Assembly (NCBI RefSeq): GCF_000062885.1 | Contig: NC_009142.1 | Coordinates: 2,221,584-2,285,583 of the forward strand | Length of the DNA stretch: 64,000 nucleotides | From: Saccharopolyspora erythraea NRRL 2338 | GTDB lineage: Bacteria; Actinomycetota; Actinomycetes; Mycobacteriales; Pseudonocardiaceae | Direction: 5' to 3' | Position numbers and translations under genes: made by a program | Part shown: positions 9,483 through 21,365 of the stretch, piece after piece | Layout of the letters: each line of letters starts with the position of its first letter | Position numbering within the stretch: position 1 is the first letter of the stretch | Notes under the pieces: generated by a model | Database searches by the model: none | Told to the model about the DNA's origin: nothing | What the model saw: only the letters and a program-made list of their open reading frames with translations

Positions 9483-10232
9483 ATGGAGGCTTCCTTGGCG
9501 ACCGACCAGGTGGATCCGCACGAGGTCGAGCGCGCGGCGGCGGCGACGTGGCCCGCGTCGACGGTGCGGTCCGAGGCGGGGTGGCTGCTGCGCCACTGCG
9601 GCGTGCTCGACCGCAAGCGTTCGAACTCGGCGCTGCCGCCGGCCGCGGTCGACGATCCCGCTGCGGCGGCCGAACGGGTGGAGCGCTTCTACGCCGGGCG
9701 CGGCGCACGTCCGGTCGTCCAGGTGAGTCCGCTGGAGGCGCACCGCGAACTCGACGAGTTCCTCGCCGGTCGCGGGTACGCGGCTGTCGCCAGGACCGAC
9801 GCCATGGTCGCCGGCACCGCGGACGTGCTTGCCCGTGCGGTAGCGCGCGAGTTCGCCGTCCGGCTGGACGCCGGGCCGCACGACGGCTGGTTCGCCGCCG
9901 GGGCCGCGGCGGGGCGACCGGTGGAGCCGGGGCTGGCCGCTGTGCGCGCCCCCGCGCGATTCGCGATCGCTTTCGCCGGACGGGTTCCGGTGGGCGTCGG
10001 CCTGTTCGCCCTGGCCGGGCGGTGGTGCGGGGTCTACTGCATGGCCACCGCCGCGGGGTGGCGCAGGCGCGGTGCGGCCGGGACCTTGCTGCGCGCGGGT
10101 GCGCGGTGGGCGGCCGAGGCGGGCGCCACGCGGATGTTCCTCCAGGTCGAGGAGGACAACCCCGGCGCGGCGCTGCTCTACGAGCGCGCCGGCTTCGCGC
10201 GGTCGCACGGTTACCACTACCGGGTCCGATAA
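9483..10232 (+). CDS. GNAT-family N-acetyltransferase
   Basis: A 249-residue protein whose C-terminal half is a GNAT domain. GWRRRGAAGTLLRAGARWAAEAGA (about residues 190-215) is the acetyl-CoA pyrophosphate-binding loop and helix of the Q/RxxGxG/A type. MFLQVEEDNPGAALLYERAGFARSHGYHYRVR is the classical C-terminal motif. The N-terminal 120 residues are divergent and may be a degenerate second GNAT domain. The substrate is unknown. It appears to be transcribed alone. Confidence 0.82.
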   Translation: MEASLATDQVDPHEVERAAAATWPASTVRSEAGWLLRHCGVLDRKRSNSALPPAAVDDPAAAAERVERFYAGRGARPVVQVSPLEAHRELDEFLAGRGYAAVARTDAMVAGTADVLARAVAREFAVRLDAGPHDGWFAAGAAAGRPVEPGLAAVRAPARFAIAFAGRVPVGVGLFALAGRWCGVYCMATAAGWRRRGAAGTLLRAGARWAAEAGATRMFLQVEEDNPGAALLYERAGFARSHGYHYRVR

Positions 10233-10476
10233 GTCCGAATTAACTGGCAGTGGGTGCGGCAGGGGATGAACTCGCTCGAGCGTCGCTCGTCTGGGTTACC
10301 CTGATCACACTTTTTGCCGCCTCTGGGCGTGGATGCGCCTGTGGTGCCCCTTGGTCCCGAGTGTCCGCAACGGTCCTTTCGGGTGGATTCGCAGGTGGCG
10401 GGGCGGGGAAGTCGCATTAGCATTTCTTCATTTTTCGGCGGACGCTACCCGATCCGCGACTTGCGAAGAACCCACA

Positions 10477-10558
10477 GGTATCGGATACCTTGAGTTCAAC
10501 GTTTCGATACTTCCCTTCTCTAGTGTCGACGAGGACACCGGGGGAGCTCCCCTCGTCG
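10477..10558 (+). promoter_or_regulatory. Leader with palindrome and RBS-proximal hairpin
   Basis: ggtatcggatacc (10477-10489) is a perfect 13-bp palindrome beside a possible promoter (TTGCGA 10461-10466, 17-nt spacer). Downstream, cgacgagg (10527-10534) pairs perfectly with cctcgtcg (10551-10558), ending 12 nt before the Shine-Dalgarno of the small secreted protein gene. The inner ggggagctcccc offers an alternative fold. Confidence 0.4.
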
Positions 10559-10581
10559 TATCCACATAGTGGGAGGATCCA

Positions 10582-10965
10582 GTGGCGAGCACGGCTTGGC
10601 GCATCACGAGAGCAGGAATATTCCTGCTATTCGTGGTGCTGCTGACCGTCCTCGGCCCGCTGCAGAGCTCGGCGAGTTCCGGGCCGGTGTTCCAGTCCGG
10701 CTCGTCGAAGTCCGAAACCGAGAAGCACGAGCACCGCGAAGGGCACAAGCTCCGCGAGCGGCTGCCCGGAATCGCGCTGCACCGAAGGGCTTACGTGCCC
10801 CGCGAGCTCGGCCGCAGGCCGCTGCCGCACAGCATGCAGCACGGCATCCGGGACCGTCAGTTCGCAGACCAGGAGGTCCGCTACCGGCCCCGGCTCGCCG
10901 TGCTTCCCGAAGAACGGGTCAGATCACTGCATTCACCCGCCCTGCTCCAGGTGTTCCGGCACTGA
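10582..10965 (+). CDS. Small secreted or membrane-anchored protein of unknown function
   Basis: A 127-residue protein that I do not recognise. An N-terminal hydrophobic stretch (GIFLLFVVLLTVLG, residues about 12-25) followed by SSASSG looks like a Sec signal peptide. The mature part is strongly basic and polar, rich in His, Arg and Glu (KSETEKHEHREGHKLRERL). GTG 10582 is preceded by GGGAGG with 5-nt spacing. It lies 69 nt upstream of the carbonic anhydrase gene and could be co-transcribed. Confidence 0.7.
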   Translation: MASTAWRITRAGIFLLFVVLLTVLGPLQSSASSGPVFQSGSSKSETEKHEHREGHKLRERLPGIALHRRAYVPRELGRRPLPHSMQHGIRDRQFADQEVRYRPRLAVLPEERVRSLHSPALLQVFRH

Positions 10966-11034
10966 GGAAACGAGCCCGAAACACGGGTTTCACGTGCCGA
11001 CAACACAAGTGTTCACCTTGAGCAGGGGCGAGCA

Positions 11035-11634
11035 ATGAATTTCGACCACTTCGTGCACCACGCACGTCGTCATCCCGGCATGCTCCCGGAGACCCGGCGC
11101 AGGCAACTGGCCGCGGGTCAGCAACCGGTGGCATTGTTCATCGGCTGCTCGGACTCCCGGGTGGTCCCGTCGCAGATCACCGGCGCCGAGCCTGGGAAGC
11201 TTTTCGAGTTGCGGACGGCGGGGAATGTCGTCCCGACTTACACGCCGGATTCGGCTTCCAGTGAAATGGCCACGATCGAATACGCGGTCATCGTGCTGGG
11301 CGTCCCCGAGATCATCGTGTGCGGGCACTCGCACTGCGGCGCGGTGACCGCGCTCAGCGCGGCCGGGCGCGGGCTGGAGCAGCTGCCCGCGATGCGCACC
11401 TGGCTCGGCACCGACGGCATGCCGGGCGTCGAGCAGGGCCCGGAGGACCCGAGCGTCCGGACCGAGAGCAAGCGCCACCTGCGGGCACAGCTCGACACGC
11501 TGCGGTCGTACCCGTTCATCCGCGAACGGATCGACGCGGGGCAGCTGCGCCTGCACGGCTGGTTCTACGAGATCGACACCGGCCTGGTCTCGGCCTGCCC
11601 GCACGACGACGTCGAGGAATTCCTCCCGCTGTAA
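11035..11634 (+). CDS. Beta-class carbonic anhydrase
   Basis: A 199-residue beta-carbonic anhydrase, which interconverts CO2 and bicarbonate. The zinc ligands are Cys38 (CSDSR), His98 and Cys101 (GHSHCGAV), with the Asp40/Arg42 dyad present. The length suits the type common in bacteria next to transporters. It lies 95 nt upstream of a SulP-family transporter, which suggests a bicarbonate-supply function. A hairpin between them may attenuate transcription. An AACAC..GTGTT dyad lies at 11002-11013, upstream of the start. Confidence 0.95.
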   Translation: MNFDHFVHHARRHPGMLPETRRRQLAAGQQPVALFIGCSDSRVVPSQITGAEPGKLFELRTAGNVVPTYTPDSASSEMATIEYAVIVLGVPEIIVCGHSHCGAVTALSAAGRGLEQLPAMRTWLGTDGMPGVEQGPEDPSVRTESKRHLRAQLDTLRSYPFIRERIDAGQLRLHGWFYEIDTGLVSACPHDDVEEFLPL

Positions 11635-11654
11635 CGCGACCGCCCCACCACGCA

Positions 11655-11682
11655 CGCCCGCATGCGCCTACGGATGCGGGCG
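11655..11682 (+). terminator. Hairpin between carbonic anhydrase and SulP genes
   Basis: A perfect 9-bp stem (cgcccgcat with atgcgggcg) and 10-nt loop, followed within 20 nt by a short T-rich run ending in five T residues. It probably acts as a partial terminator or attenuator. Confidence 0.6.
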
Positions 11683-11728
11683 CGCTTCCTCATTCGTTTT
11701 TCCGCTTCGATCTCCGCAGGAGTGCAAA

Positions 11729-13240
11729 GTGACGACTCAACTCGAATCGCCACGCTCGGAGGTGCGCCGCACCGCACCGCGCTGGCCGAAGCAGACCCTC
11801 GGCGCCGACCTCGGCGCCTCCCTCGTGGTCTTCCTGGTCGCCCTGCCGCTGTGCGTGGGCGTCGCCGTCGCCTCCGGCGTGCCCGCCGAGCTGGGCATCA
11901 TCACCGGTGTCGTGGGCGGCATCGTGGTCGGGCTGCTGCCCGGCAGCTCGATACAGGTCAGCGGCCCGGCGGCCGGGCTGACGGTGCTGGTCGCCTCGGC
12001 TGTCAGCCAACACGGCCTCGGCACCCTGGGCGTGATCGTGGCCGGGGCCGGGCTGCTGCAGATCATCATGGGCGTCGGCCGCATCGGCAGCTGGTTCCGG
12101 GCGATCTCCCCGTCGGTGGTGCAGGGCATGCTCGCCGGCATCGGCCTGGTGCTGATCCTCGGCCAGATCTACCCGGTCGGCGGCCTGCCCCAGCCGGCCC
12201 ACACACCGGAGAAGTTCGCGGGCATCCCGGACCTGCTGGTGACCGCGACCACGACCGCGACCGGTATCAGCGGCCTGGCCGTGGCGGCGCTGACGCTGGT
12301 GGTCGCCGCGCTGTGGCAGAAGATGCCCGAGAAGATGCGGATGGTGCCCGGCGCACTCGTCGCCGTCGTCGTGGCCAGCGCCGTGACGCTGGTGCTGGCC
12401 CTGCCGATCAAGAAGATCGAGGTCGGCTCGCTGCTGGCCGCCGTCAACGTCCCCAGCGTCGATGCCTGGGGCGGGCTGGTCAGCCCGGCGGTGCTCGGCT
12501 CGATCGTGGCCTTCGCGCTGATCGCCTCCGCGGAGAGCCTCTTCAGCGCCGCCGCCGTCGACCGCATGCACACCGGGCCGAAGACCCAGTACAACAAGGA
12601 ACTGATCGCGCAGGGCGCGGGCAACACGGTGTGCGGTTTCCTCGGCGCGCTGCCCATGACCGCGGTGATCGTGCGCAGCGCCACGAACGTGCAGGCGGGC
12701 GCCCGGACCAAGCTGTCGCGGGTCCTGCACGGCTGCTGGCTGCTGCTGTTCGTGATGATGCTCCCGGGGGTGCTCAACTACATCCCGACCGCCGTGCTGG
12801 CCGCCCTGCTGATCCAGGCCGGCTGGAAGCTGCTGGAGCTGCGCCAGGTGGCGGCGCTGGTGCGCGAGCACCGCTCGGAGGCGTTCGTGCTGGTTCTGAC
12901 GGCGGTCATGATCGTGGCCACCGACCTGCTCATCGGCACCCTGGTCGGCCTCGGCGTGGCGATCATCAAGAGCGCGTGGGAGATGTCGCGGCTGTCGGTC
13001 GAGTCGCACCACCAGGACGACCACGTGCGCGTGGAGTTCGGCGGCAACGCGACGTTCCTGCGGCTGCCCAGGCTGCTGGACCACCTGGAGCGGCTGCCCG
13101 ACGGCAAGAGCGTGCACCTGGACCTGACCATGGTCCGCCACCTCGACCGGGCCTGCCACCAGGCGGTCGAGCACTGGGTCGCCCAGCGCAGGCGCTCCGA
13201 CCACGACGTGGAGCTGGCGCTGCCCGGCCGGACCGGCTGA
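11729..13240 (+). CDS. SulP-family anion transporter with STAS domain
   Basis: A 503-residue membrane protein with ten or more hydrophobic segments, beginning with LGADLGASLVVFLVALPLCVGVAVASG, which is the SulP start. A cytoplasmic STAS-like domain occupies about 420-500 (FGGNATFLRLPRLLDHLERLP..VHLDLTMVRHLD). Family members carry sulfate, bicarbonate or other anions. The adjacent carbonic anhydrase points to bicarbonate (inference). GTG 11729 follows GCAGGAG by 6 nt. Confidence 0.9.
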   Translation: MTTQLESPRSEVRRTAPRWPKQTLGADLGASLVVFLVALPLCVGVAVASGVPAELGIITGVVGGIVVGLLPGSSIQVSGPAAGLTVLVASAVSQHGLGTLGVIVAGAGLLQIIMGVGRIGSWFRAISPSVVQGMLAGIGLVLILGQIYPVGGLPQPAHTPEKFAGIPDLLVTATTTATGISGLAVAALTLVVAALWQKMPEKMRMVPGALVAVVVASAVTLVLALPIKKIEVGSLLAAVNVPSVDAWGGLVSPAVLGSIVAFALIASAESLFSAAAVDRMHTGPKTQYNKELIAQGAGNTVCGFLGALPMTAVIVRSATNVQAGARTKLSRVLHGCWLLLFVMMLPGVLNYIPTAVLAALLIQAGWKLLELRQVAALVREHRSEAFVLVLTAVMIVATDLLIGTLVGLGVAIIKSAWEMSRLSVESHHQDDHVRVEFGGNATFLRLPRLLDHLERLPDGKSVHLDLTMVRHLDRACHQAVEHWVAQRRRSDHDVELALPGRTG

Positions 13241-13275
13241 CCGGGCCGGTCGGGGGTGACCGGTAGCGTCGAGGC

Positions 13276-14637
13276 GTGACTGAGGGCCTGTTCGACGATG
13301 GCTTGTTCGGCGCCGAGGCCGATGACCGCGCGGGCGAGCGGCTGGCCGAGAACGCCCCGCTCGCGGTGCGGATGCGGCCGCGGTCGCTGGACGAGGTGAT
13401 CGGGCAGAAGCACCTGCTGGGGCCGGGCGCACCGCTGCGCAGGCTGGTGGAGGGCGCGGCCCCGGCGTCGGTGCTGCTCTACGGGCCGCCCGGCACCGGC
13501 AAGACGACGCTGGCGAACCTGGTGTCGCTGGCGACCGGACGCCGGTTCGTCGCGCTCTCGGCGCTGTCGTCGGGCGTCAAGGAGGTCCGCGCGGTCATCG
13601 AGGAGGCCAGGCGCAGGCTGGGGCGCACGGCCGAGGCCACGGTGCTGTTCATCGACGAGGTGCACCGCTTCTCCAAGACCCAGCAGGACGCGCTGCTCGG
13701 CGCGGTCGAGGACCGCACCGTGCTGCTGGTGGCGGCGACCACGGAGAACCCGTCGTTCTCCGTGGTCGCCCCGCTGCTTTCACGCTCGCTGGTGCTGCAA
13801 CTGCGCAGCCACGGCGAGGACGACATCCGCGAGCTGGTCCGCCGCGCGGTCGCCGACGAACGCGGCCTCGGCGGTGCGCTGGAGCTGGAACCGGAGGCCG
13901 AGGCGCACCTGGTCTCCCTGGCCGGCGGCGACGCGCGGCGGGCGCTGACCGCGCTGGAGGCCGCGGCCGAGTCGGCGGCCTCGACCGGTTCGGACAAGAT
14001 CGACCTGACAACCGTCGAGGCCACCGTCGACCGGGCCGCGGTGCTCTACGACCGCGACGGCGACCAGCACTACGACGTGGTCAGCGCGTTCATCAAGTCC
14101 ATCCGCGGATCCGACGTGGACGCCGCGCTGCACTACCTGGCCCGGATGGTGGAGGCAGGCGAGGACCCCCGGTTCATCGCCCGCAGGCTCGTGGTGCACG
14201 CCAGCGAGGACATCGGCATGGCCGACCCGACCGCGTTGCAGGCCGCGGTCGCCGCCTCGCAGGCGGTGCAGTTCATCGGGATGCCCGAGGGCAGGCTCGC
14301 GCTGGCCCAGGCGACCATCCACCTGGCGACCGCGCCGAAGTCCAACGCGGTGATCACCGCGATCGACGAGGCGCTGGGCGACGTGCGGGCCGGCAAGGCA
14401 GGGCCGGTGCCGCCGCACCTGCGCGACGGCCACTACGCGGGCGCGAGCCGTCTGGGCAACGCGCAGGGCTACCGGTACCCGCACGGCAGGACCGAGGGCG
14501 TGCTCGCGCAGCAGTACCCGCCGTCGGAGCTGGTGGGCCGGGACTACTACAACCCGACGGGGCGAGGCGCGGAGCGCACGCTCGCCGATCGCGTGCCGAA
14601 GCTGCGCGGCATCATCCGCGGGGAGACACCGGGCTGA
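13276..14637 (+). CDS. rarA: Replication-associated recombination protein A (RarA/MgsA)
   Basis: A 453-residue AAA+ ATPase of the RarA/MgsA/WRNIP1 family, acting at stalled replication forks. Walker [10 protein letters not shown] is near residue 70 and Walker B is LFIDEVHRF; the sensor segment is TTENPSFSV. The C-terminal tetramerisation domain ([27 protein letters not shown]) and the terminal YPHG..QYPP signature are present. The length is normal. It starts 35 nt after the SulP gene, so read-through is possible. Confidence 0.96.
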   Translation: MTEGLFDDGLFGAEADDRAGERLAENAPLAVRMRPRSLDEVIGQKHLLGPGAPLRRLVEGAAPASVLLYGPPGTGKTTLANLVSLATGRRFVALSALSSGVKEVRAVIEEARRRLGRTAEATVLFIDEVHRFSKTQQDALLGAVEDRTVLLVAATTENPSFSVVAPLLSRSLVLQLRSHGEDDIRELVRRAVADERGLGGALELEPEAEAHLVSLAGGDARRALTALEAAAESAASTGSDKIDLTTVEATVDRAAVLYDRDGDQHYDVVSAFIKSIRGSDVDAALHYLARMVEAGEDPRFIARRLVVHASEDIGMADPTALQAAVAASQAVQFIGMPEGRLALAQATIHLATAPKSNAVITAIDEALGDVRAGKAGPVPPHLRDGHYAGASRLGNAQGYRYPHGRTEGVLAQQYPPSELVGRDYYNPTGRGAERTLADRVPKLRGIIRGETPG

Positions 14638-14860
14638 AGGCCGCTGCGCATCGGGGAGGCAGGCGCCCGCCCCACCGGTCCCGTTTGAGTGTTCTCCGGA
14701 GCGGCGGTGGCCGGGCCGGCGCCCGGCCGAGGTAACGGCACCCGGGGCAACGGCACGCTGCCGCCGTGGCGGGGAGCCGTCGGTGCGTTGGTCGGCCGCG
14801 GCGGAGTCCGATGGAAGGGGGCGCCGGGCCGTCGCGAGGTTGCGGCGCGCGAAGCGGTGC

Positions 14861-14980
14861 TCAGCACCGCGGGCAGACCCACTTGCCGGTGCCCTGCACC
14901 GGGATCATCGGGCCGCCGCAGATGGGGCAGGTCTGGCTCCTCAGCACTCGTGCCGATCGGTCGGCGAGCCTCGCCGTCAT
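14861..14980 (-). CDS. 39-residue zinc-ribbon protein
   Basis: A complete tiny gene with ATG at 14980, AGGAG 6 nt upstream, and a TGA stop. The last 22 residues form a treble-cysteine-knuckle ribbon with two CxxC pairs, CPICGG and CPRC (the final residue is Cys). The first half is basic (MTARLADRSARVLRSQ) and could contact nucleic acid. Clean codon structure and the paired CxxC motifs argue against chance. Its function is unknown. It is transcribed opposite to the flanking genes. Confidence 0.65.
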   Translation of the reverse strand: MTARLADRSARVLRSQTCPICGGPMIPVQGTGKWVCPRC

Positions 14981-15167
14981 GTCCGCTCCTGGTCGTTCAT
15001 CCACCCGGTCATCGGCTGCCGCGGACTCGATCAAGAGCACGCAGACGGCGGTACCTGCGTAGTGAAAGCGGGGGACGTCGCGGGCCCGGAAGACGCCGGA
15101 GACCTCCGATCTGGTCACGGGTAGATTCGCGCTGCCCGGCGGAGCGTCCGAACGGATTGGGGTAGTC

Positions 15168-16133
15168 GTGGACAGGCGGATCGTGGTCACCAGGTCGGTG
15201 CCGGAGTCGGCGCTGGACGTGCTGCGCACGGCGGGGGAGGTGCGGGTTTGCGGCCAGGACCGGCCGCTGGAGGTCGCCGAACTGCACGAGGCGGTGCGCG
15301 GGGCGGATGCCATCGTGTCGATGCTGCACGACCGCGTCGACGACGCCGTGGCCGACGCCGCGGGGCCCGGTCTGCGGATCGTGGCCAACGTCGCGGTCGG
15401 GTACGACAACGTCGACGTCGCCGCGCTCAGCCGGCGCGGCATCGCGGTCACCAACACCCCGGGCGTGCTGGTCGACGCGACCGCGGACCTGGCGTTCGGC
15501 CTGCTGCTCTCGGTCACCCGGCGCCTGGGCGAGGGCGAGCGGCTGCTGCGGGCGCGGCAGCCGTGGAGCTTCCACCTGGGTTTCATGCTCGGCACCGGTC
15601 TGCAGGGCAAGACGCTGGGCATCGTCGGGCTGGGCGAGATCGGGCAGGCGGTGGCCCGGCGGGCCAGGGCGTTCGGGATGCGCATCGCCTACACGGGCCG
15701 GCGCCGCGCGGCCGCCGAGGTGGAGACCGAGCTCGACGCCCGCTACCTCGCCCAGGACGACCTGCTGCGCGAGTCCGACGTCGTGTCGCTGCACTGCCCG
15801 CTGACCGAGCAGACCCGGCACCTGATCGGCGAGCGCGCCCTCGGCCTGATGAAGCCGAGCGCGGTGCTGGTCAACACCAGCCGTGGTCCGGTCGTCGACG
15901 AGCGGGCGCTGGCCACCGCGCTGCACGAGGGACGGATCGCCGGAGCGGCGCTGGACGTCTTCGAGCGCGAACCGGCCGTCGAGCCTGCTCTGCTGGAGCT
16001 GGACAACGTCGCGCTCGCCCCGCACCTGGGGTCGGCGACGATCGAGACCCGGACCGCGATGGCCGAGCTCGCGGCCCGCAACGTGGCGGCCGTGCTCGGC
16101 GGGAACGCGCCGGTCACGCCGGTGGCGGGGTAA
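15168..16133 (+). CDS. D-isomer-specific 2-hydroxyacid dehydrogenase
   Basis: A 321-residue NAD(P)-dependent dehydrogenase of the glyoxylate/hydroxypyruvate reductase type. The Rossmann motif is LGIVGLGEIGQAVARRARAFGM (about residues 148-170). The catalytic Arg is in VNTSRGPVVDE, the Glu in DVFEREP, and the His in LAPHLGSAT. The precise substrate cannot be assigned. GTG 15168 is chosen because VDRRIVVTRSVPESAL matches the family start. Confidence 0.92.
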   Translation: MDRRIVVTRSVPESALDVLRTAGEVRVCGQDRPLEVAELHEAVRGADAIVSMLHDRVDDAVADAAGPGLRIVANVAVGYDNVDVAALSRRGIAVTNTPGVLVDATADLAFGLLLSVTRRLGEGERLLRARQPWSFHLGFMLGTGLQGKTLGIVGLGEIGQAVARRARAFGMRIAYTGRRRAAAEVETELDARYLAQDDLLRESDVVSLHCPLTEQTRHLIGERALGLMKPSAVLVNTSRGPVVDERALATALHEGRIAGAALDVFEREPAVEPALLELDNVALAPHLGSATIETRTAMAELAARNVAAVLGGNAPVTPVAG

Positions 16134-16232
16134 GCACGGGACTCGCTCGGCCGTTCGGTAACCTGACCGCGATCAATCCACCGGCAGTGTGACCGGTGGC
16201 CGCACACCACGTGGAAAAAACGGGAGGGGCAC

Positions 16233-16634
16233 GTGACGCCCACGCAGATCGCCGCGCTCATCGCGGCAGGCGCGTTCGTGCTGCTGGTCGTGCTGCTGGC
16301 GATCCCGCTGGTCAAGCTCGGCCGCACGCTGGACGAGGCGACCGTCGCGATCCGCAAGGCGCACGAGAACTCCGACCCGCTGTTCACCGGCGCCAACACG
16401 ACGCTCACCCACGTCAACACCCAGCTCGAGCGGGTCGACGGCATCACCGCCAACGCCAAGACCGTCAGCGGCAACGTCTCGGCCTTGTCCTCGCTGTTCA
16501 CGGCTACACTTGGTGGGCCGTTGGTGAAGACCGCGGCCTTCTCCTACGGGGTCAGCAAGGCGCTGCGCGCCCGGCGCAAGCGCAAGGAAGAGCCCGCGGG
16601 CAGGCACTCCCGGCGCAAGGGTGGTCGCAAGTGA
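16233..16634 (+). CDS. DUF948 membrane protein
   Basis: A 133-residue protein with one N-terminal membrane helix (IAALIAAGAFVLLVVLLAIPLVKLG), then a helical segment with the DUF948 pattern (LDEATVAIRKAHENSDPLFTGANTTLTHVNTQLERVDGITANAKTVSGNVSALSSLF), ending in a basic tail. The family has no known biochemical role. It overlaps the next gene by 4 nt (GTGA), so the two are translationally coupled. Confidence 0.85.
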   Translation: MTPTQIAALIAAGAFVLLVVLLAIPLVKLGRTLDEATVAIRKAHENSDPLFTGANTTLTHVNTQLERVDGITANAKTVSGNVSALSSLFTATLGGPLVKTAAFSYGVSKALRARRKRKEEPAGRHSRRKGGRK

Positions 16635-16930
16635 GGCGCATGTTCTGGTTCGGCGCCGGTATCGCCGCCGGTGTCGCGATTAGCCGCAAGCTCGGCGAGA
16701 CCGCGCGCAAGGCGACCCCGACCGGGGCGGCCGAGCAGCTCGGCGGTGCGATGCGCGAGCTCGCGGGAGCGGTCGGGTCCTTCGGCGCGGACGTCCGCGC
16801 CGGGATGAGCGAGCGGGAGCAGGAGCTGCACGAGGTGGCCGAGCGCGCCGACGGCTCCTACCGCGCGACCGGCACCGACGACGACGCCCGGCGGGCGCGG
16901 GAGCGGCGAGCTCGGCGGGCGGGACGCTGA
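16631..16930 (+). CDS. Small conserved membrane-associated protein upstream of alaS
   Basis: A 99-residue protein beginning MRRMFWFGAGIAAGVAISRKLGE, with one short hydrophobic N-terminal segment and a charged helical C-terminus rich in Glu and Arg. A small protein of this kind sits between the DUF948 gene and alaS in many actinobacteria. The start is GTG in a GTGA overlap with the upstream stop. The function is unknown. Confidence 0.75.
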   Translation: MRRMFWFGAGIAAGVAISRKLGETARKATPTGAAEQLGGAMRELAGAVGSFGADVRAGMSEREQELHEVAERADGSYRATGTDDDARRARERRARRAGR

Positions 16931-16996
16931 CGCCGGAGCGTCCGCGCGTCCCGCCGCCACCGATCTCCCGACACCGCCCACCTCGAAGGACCCACC

Positions 16997-19665
<2,669 letters not shown>

Positions 19666-19669
<4 letters not shown>

Positions 19670-20142
19670 ACGCGCAAGGCAGCGGGCACCGGCCCGGCCC
19701 CGGACGGCGTCTGGGGATCGACGTCGGTGCGGTCCGCGTCGGCGTCGCGCTCAGCGACCCGGCGCCGATGCTGGCCACCCCGCTGGTCACGTTGCAGCGC
19801 GATGTCGAAGGCGGTGGCGATCTCGGCAGGCTCGTCGAGATCGTCGCCGAGCACGAGGTTGTCGAGGTCGTCGTCGGCATGCCCAGGACGCTCGCGGGCA
19901 GGCACGGCCCGGCGGCCGAGGCCGCCGAGAGCTACGGCACCGCGCTCGCGGAGCGGATCGCCCCGGTGCCGGTGGTCTACTCCGACGAACGGCTCACCAC
20001 CGTCACCGCCAGCCGGATGCTGAGCAAGCGCGGCGTGCGCGGTAAGAAACAACGGGCCGTGGTCGACCAGGCCGCGGCCGTCGAGATTCTGCAGGCGTGG
20101 TTGGACTCCCGGGGGAACACGACTCGAGAGGAACTTTCGTGA
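19666..20142 (+). CDS. ruvX: Putative pre-16S rRNA nuclease RuvX/YqgF
   Basis: A 158-residue RNase H-fold protein. The first catalytic Asp is in [35 protein letters not shown] and [19 protein letters not shown] match the YqgF family. YqgF processes the 5' end of 16S rRNA in E. coli and a Holliday-junction role was proposed earlier. GTG 19666 gives a GTGA overlap with alaS. Confidence 0.94.
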
Positions 20143-21365
20143 GCGACGATCTCGGACTGTTCGCAGACGATTCCGGGGAGACGACGCGGCCGCGCGGGCG
20201 CAGGCAGGTGCGGGAGGAGCGGGAGCGGTTCCGCCGTCGCCGCCGCCAGCGCTCGGTGACCGCGCTGGCGGGTTTGTTCGTCCTGCTGCTGGTGGGCACC
20301 GGGGTGGTCTACGGCGTCAGCCAGTTCCTGCAGATCGGCACCTACGACGACTACCAGGGCCAGGGCACCGGCGACGTGGTCGTCGAGGTCGAGTCCGGTG
20401 ACACCGTCAGCGCCATCGGCACCAAGCTGCGCCAGGCCGACGTGGTGGCCAGCACCAAGGCGTTCATCAAGGCAGCCGAGAACAACCGGCAGATCAACGG
20501 CATCCAGCCGGGCTTCTACCTGATGAAGTCGAAGATGTCGGGTGCGGCCGCGGTGGCCCACATCCTGTCGCCCGCGGCCAAGACCGGGCGGGTCGAGGTC
20601 CGCGGCGGGCAGCGGCTGGAGGACCAGCTGACCCCCGACGGCGGGCACTCACCGGGCATCCTGACCAAGCTCGCGGACGCCACCTGCGCGGGTGCGCAGG
20701 GCAGCAGGCCGTGCACGACGCCCGAGCAGATGCACGAGATCGCCGCGACCGCGGACCTGGCCTCGCTGGGCGTGCCGGAGTGGGCGCTGGAGGGCGCCTC
20801 CAAGGCCGAGCCCAAGCGCCGCCTGGAAGGCCTGATCATGCCGGGCATCTACGACATCAAGCCCGGTGAGGCACCCGAGGAGGTGCTGCGCCAGGTCGTC
20901 ACCAAGTCGGCGGCGAACCTGGAGGCCGCGGGCATGCCGCAGGCCGCCGAGGCGACCGGGCACTCGCCCTACGAGGTGCTGATCATCGCCTCGCTGGTAC
21001 AGAGCGAGGGCATCGAGAAGGACTTCCCGAAGGTCTCCCGGGTGATCTACAACCGGCTGACCCACCCGGTGATCAAGCTCGGGCTCGACTCGACGATCAA
21101 CTACCCGCTGGACAAGCCGACGCTGCTGACCAAGCCGGAGGACCGGCAGCGGCCCGGGCCGTACAACACCTACCAGAACTACGGCCTGCCGCCGACGCCG
21201 ATCTCGACGGTCAGCAAGGAGGCCGTCGCCGCGGCCGAGAAGCCGGAGGAAGGCGGCTGGAAGTACTTCGTCAAGTGCTACCCGGACGGCACCTCCTGCT
21301 TCGCCAACAACCAGCAGGAGCACCAGGCCTTCATCGACGAGGCGCGCAGGCGTGGCGCGTTCTGA
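20139..21365 (+). CDS. mltG: Endolytic murein transglycosylase MltG
   Basis: A 408-residue YceG/MltG protein that cleaves nascent glycan strands at the membrane. There is a basic cytoplasmic N-terminus, one membrane helix ([22 protein letters not shown], about residues 38-60), a LysM-like segment, and the YceG domain with the catalytic Glu in [27 protein letters not shown]. The C-terminal motif [15 protein letters not shown] is present. GTG 20139 overlaps ruvX and is preceded by AGAGGA. Confidence 0.95.
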   Translation: MSDDLGLFADDSGETTRPRGRRQVREERERFRRRRRQRSVTALAGLFVLLLVGTGVVYGVSQFLQIGTYDDYQGQGTGDVVVEVESGDTVSAIGTKLRQADVVASTKAFIKAAENNRQINGIQPGFYLMKSKMSGAAAVAHILSPAAKTGRVEVRGGQRLEDQLTPDGGHSPGILTKLADATCAGAQGSRPCTTPEQMHEIAATADLASLGVPEWALEGASKAEPKRRLEGLIMPGIYDIKPGEAPEEVLRQVVTKSAANLEAAGMPQAAEATGHSPYEVLIIASLVQSEGIEKDFPKVSRVIYNRLTHPVIKLGLDSTINYPLDKPTLLTKPEDRQRPGPYNTYQNYGLPPTPISTVSKEAVAAAEKPEEGGWKYFVKCYPDGTSCFANNQQEHQAFIDEARRRGAF

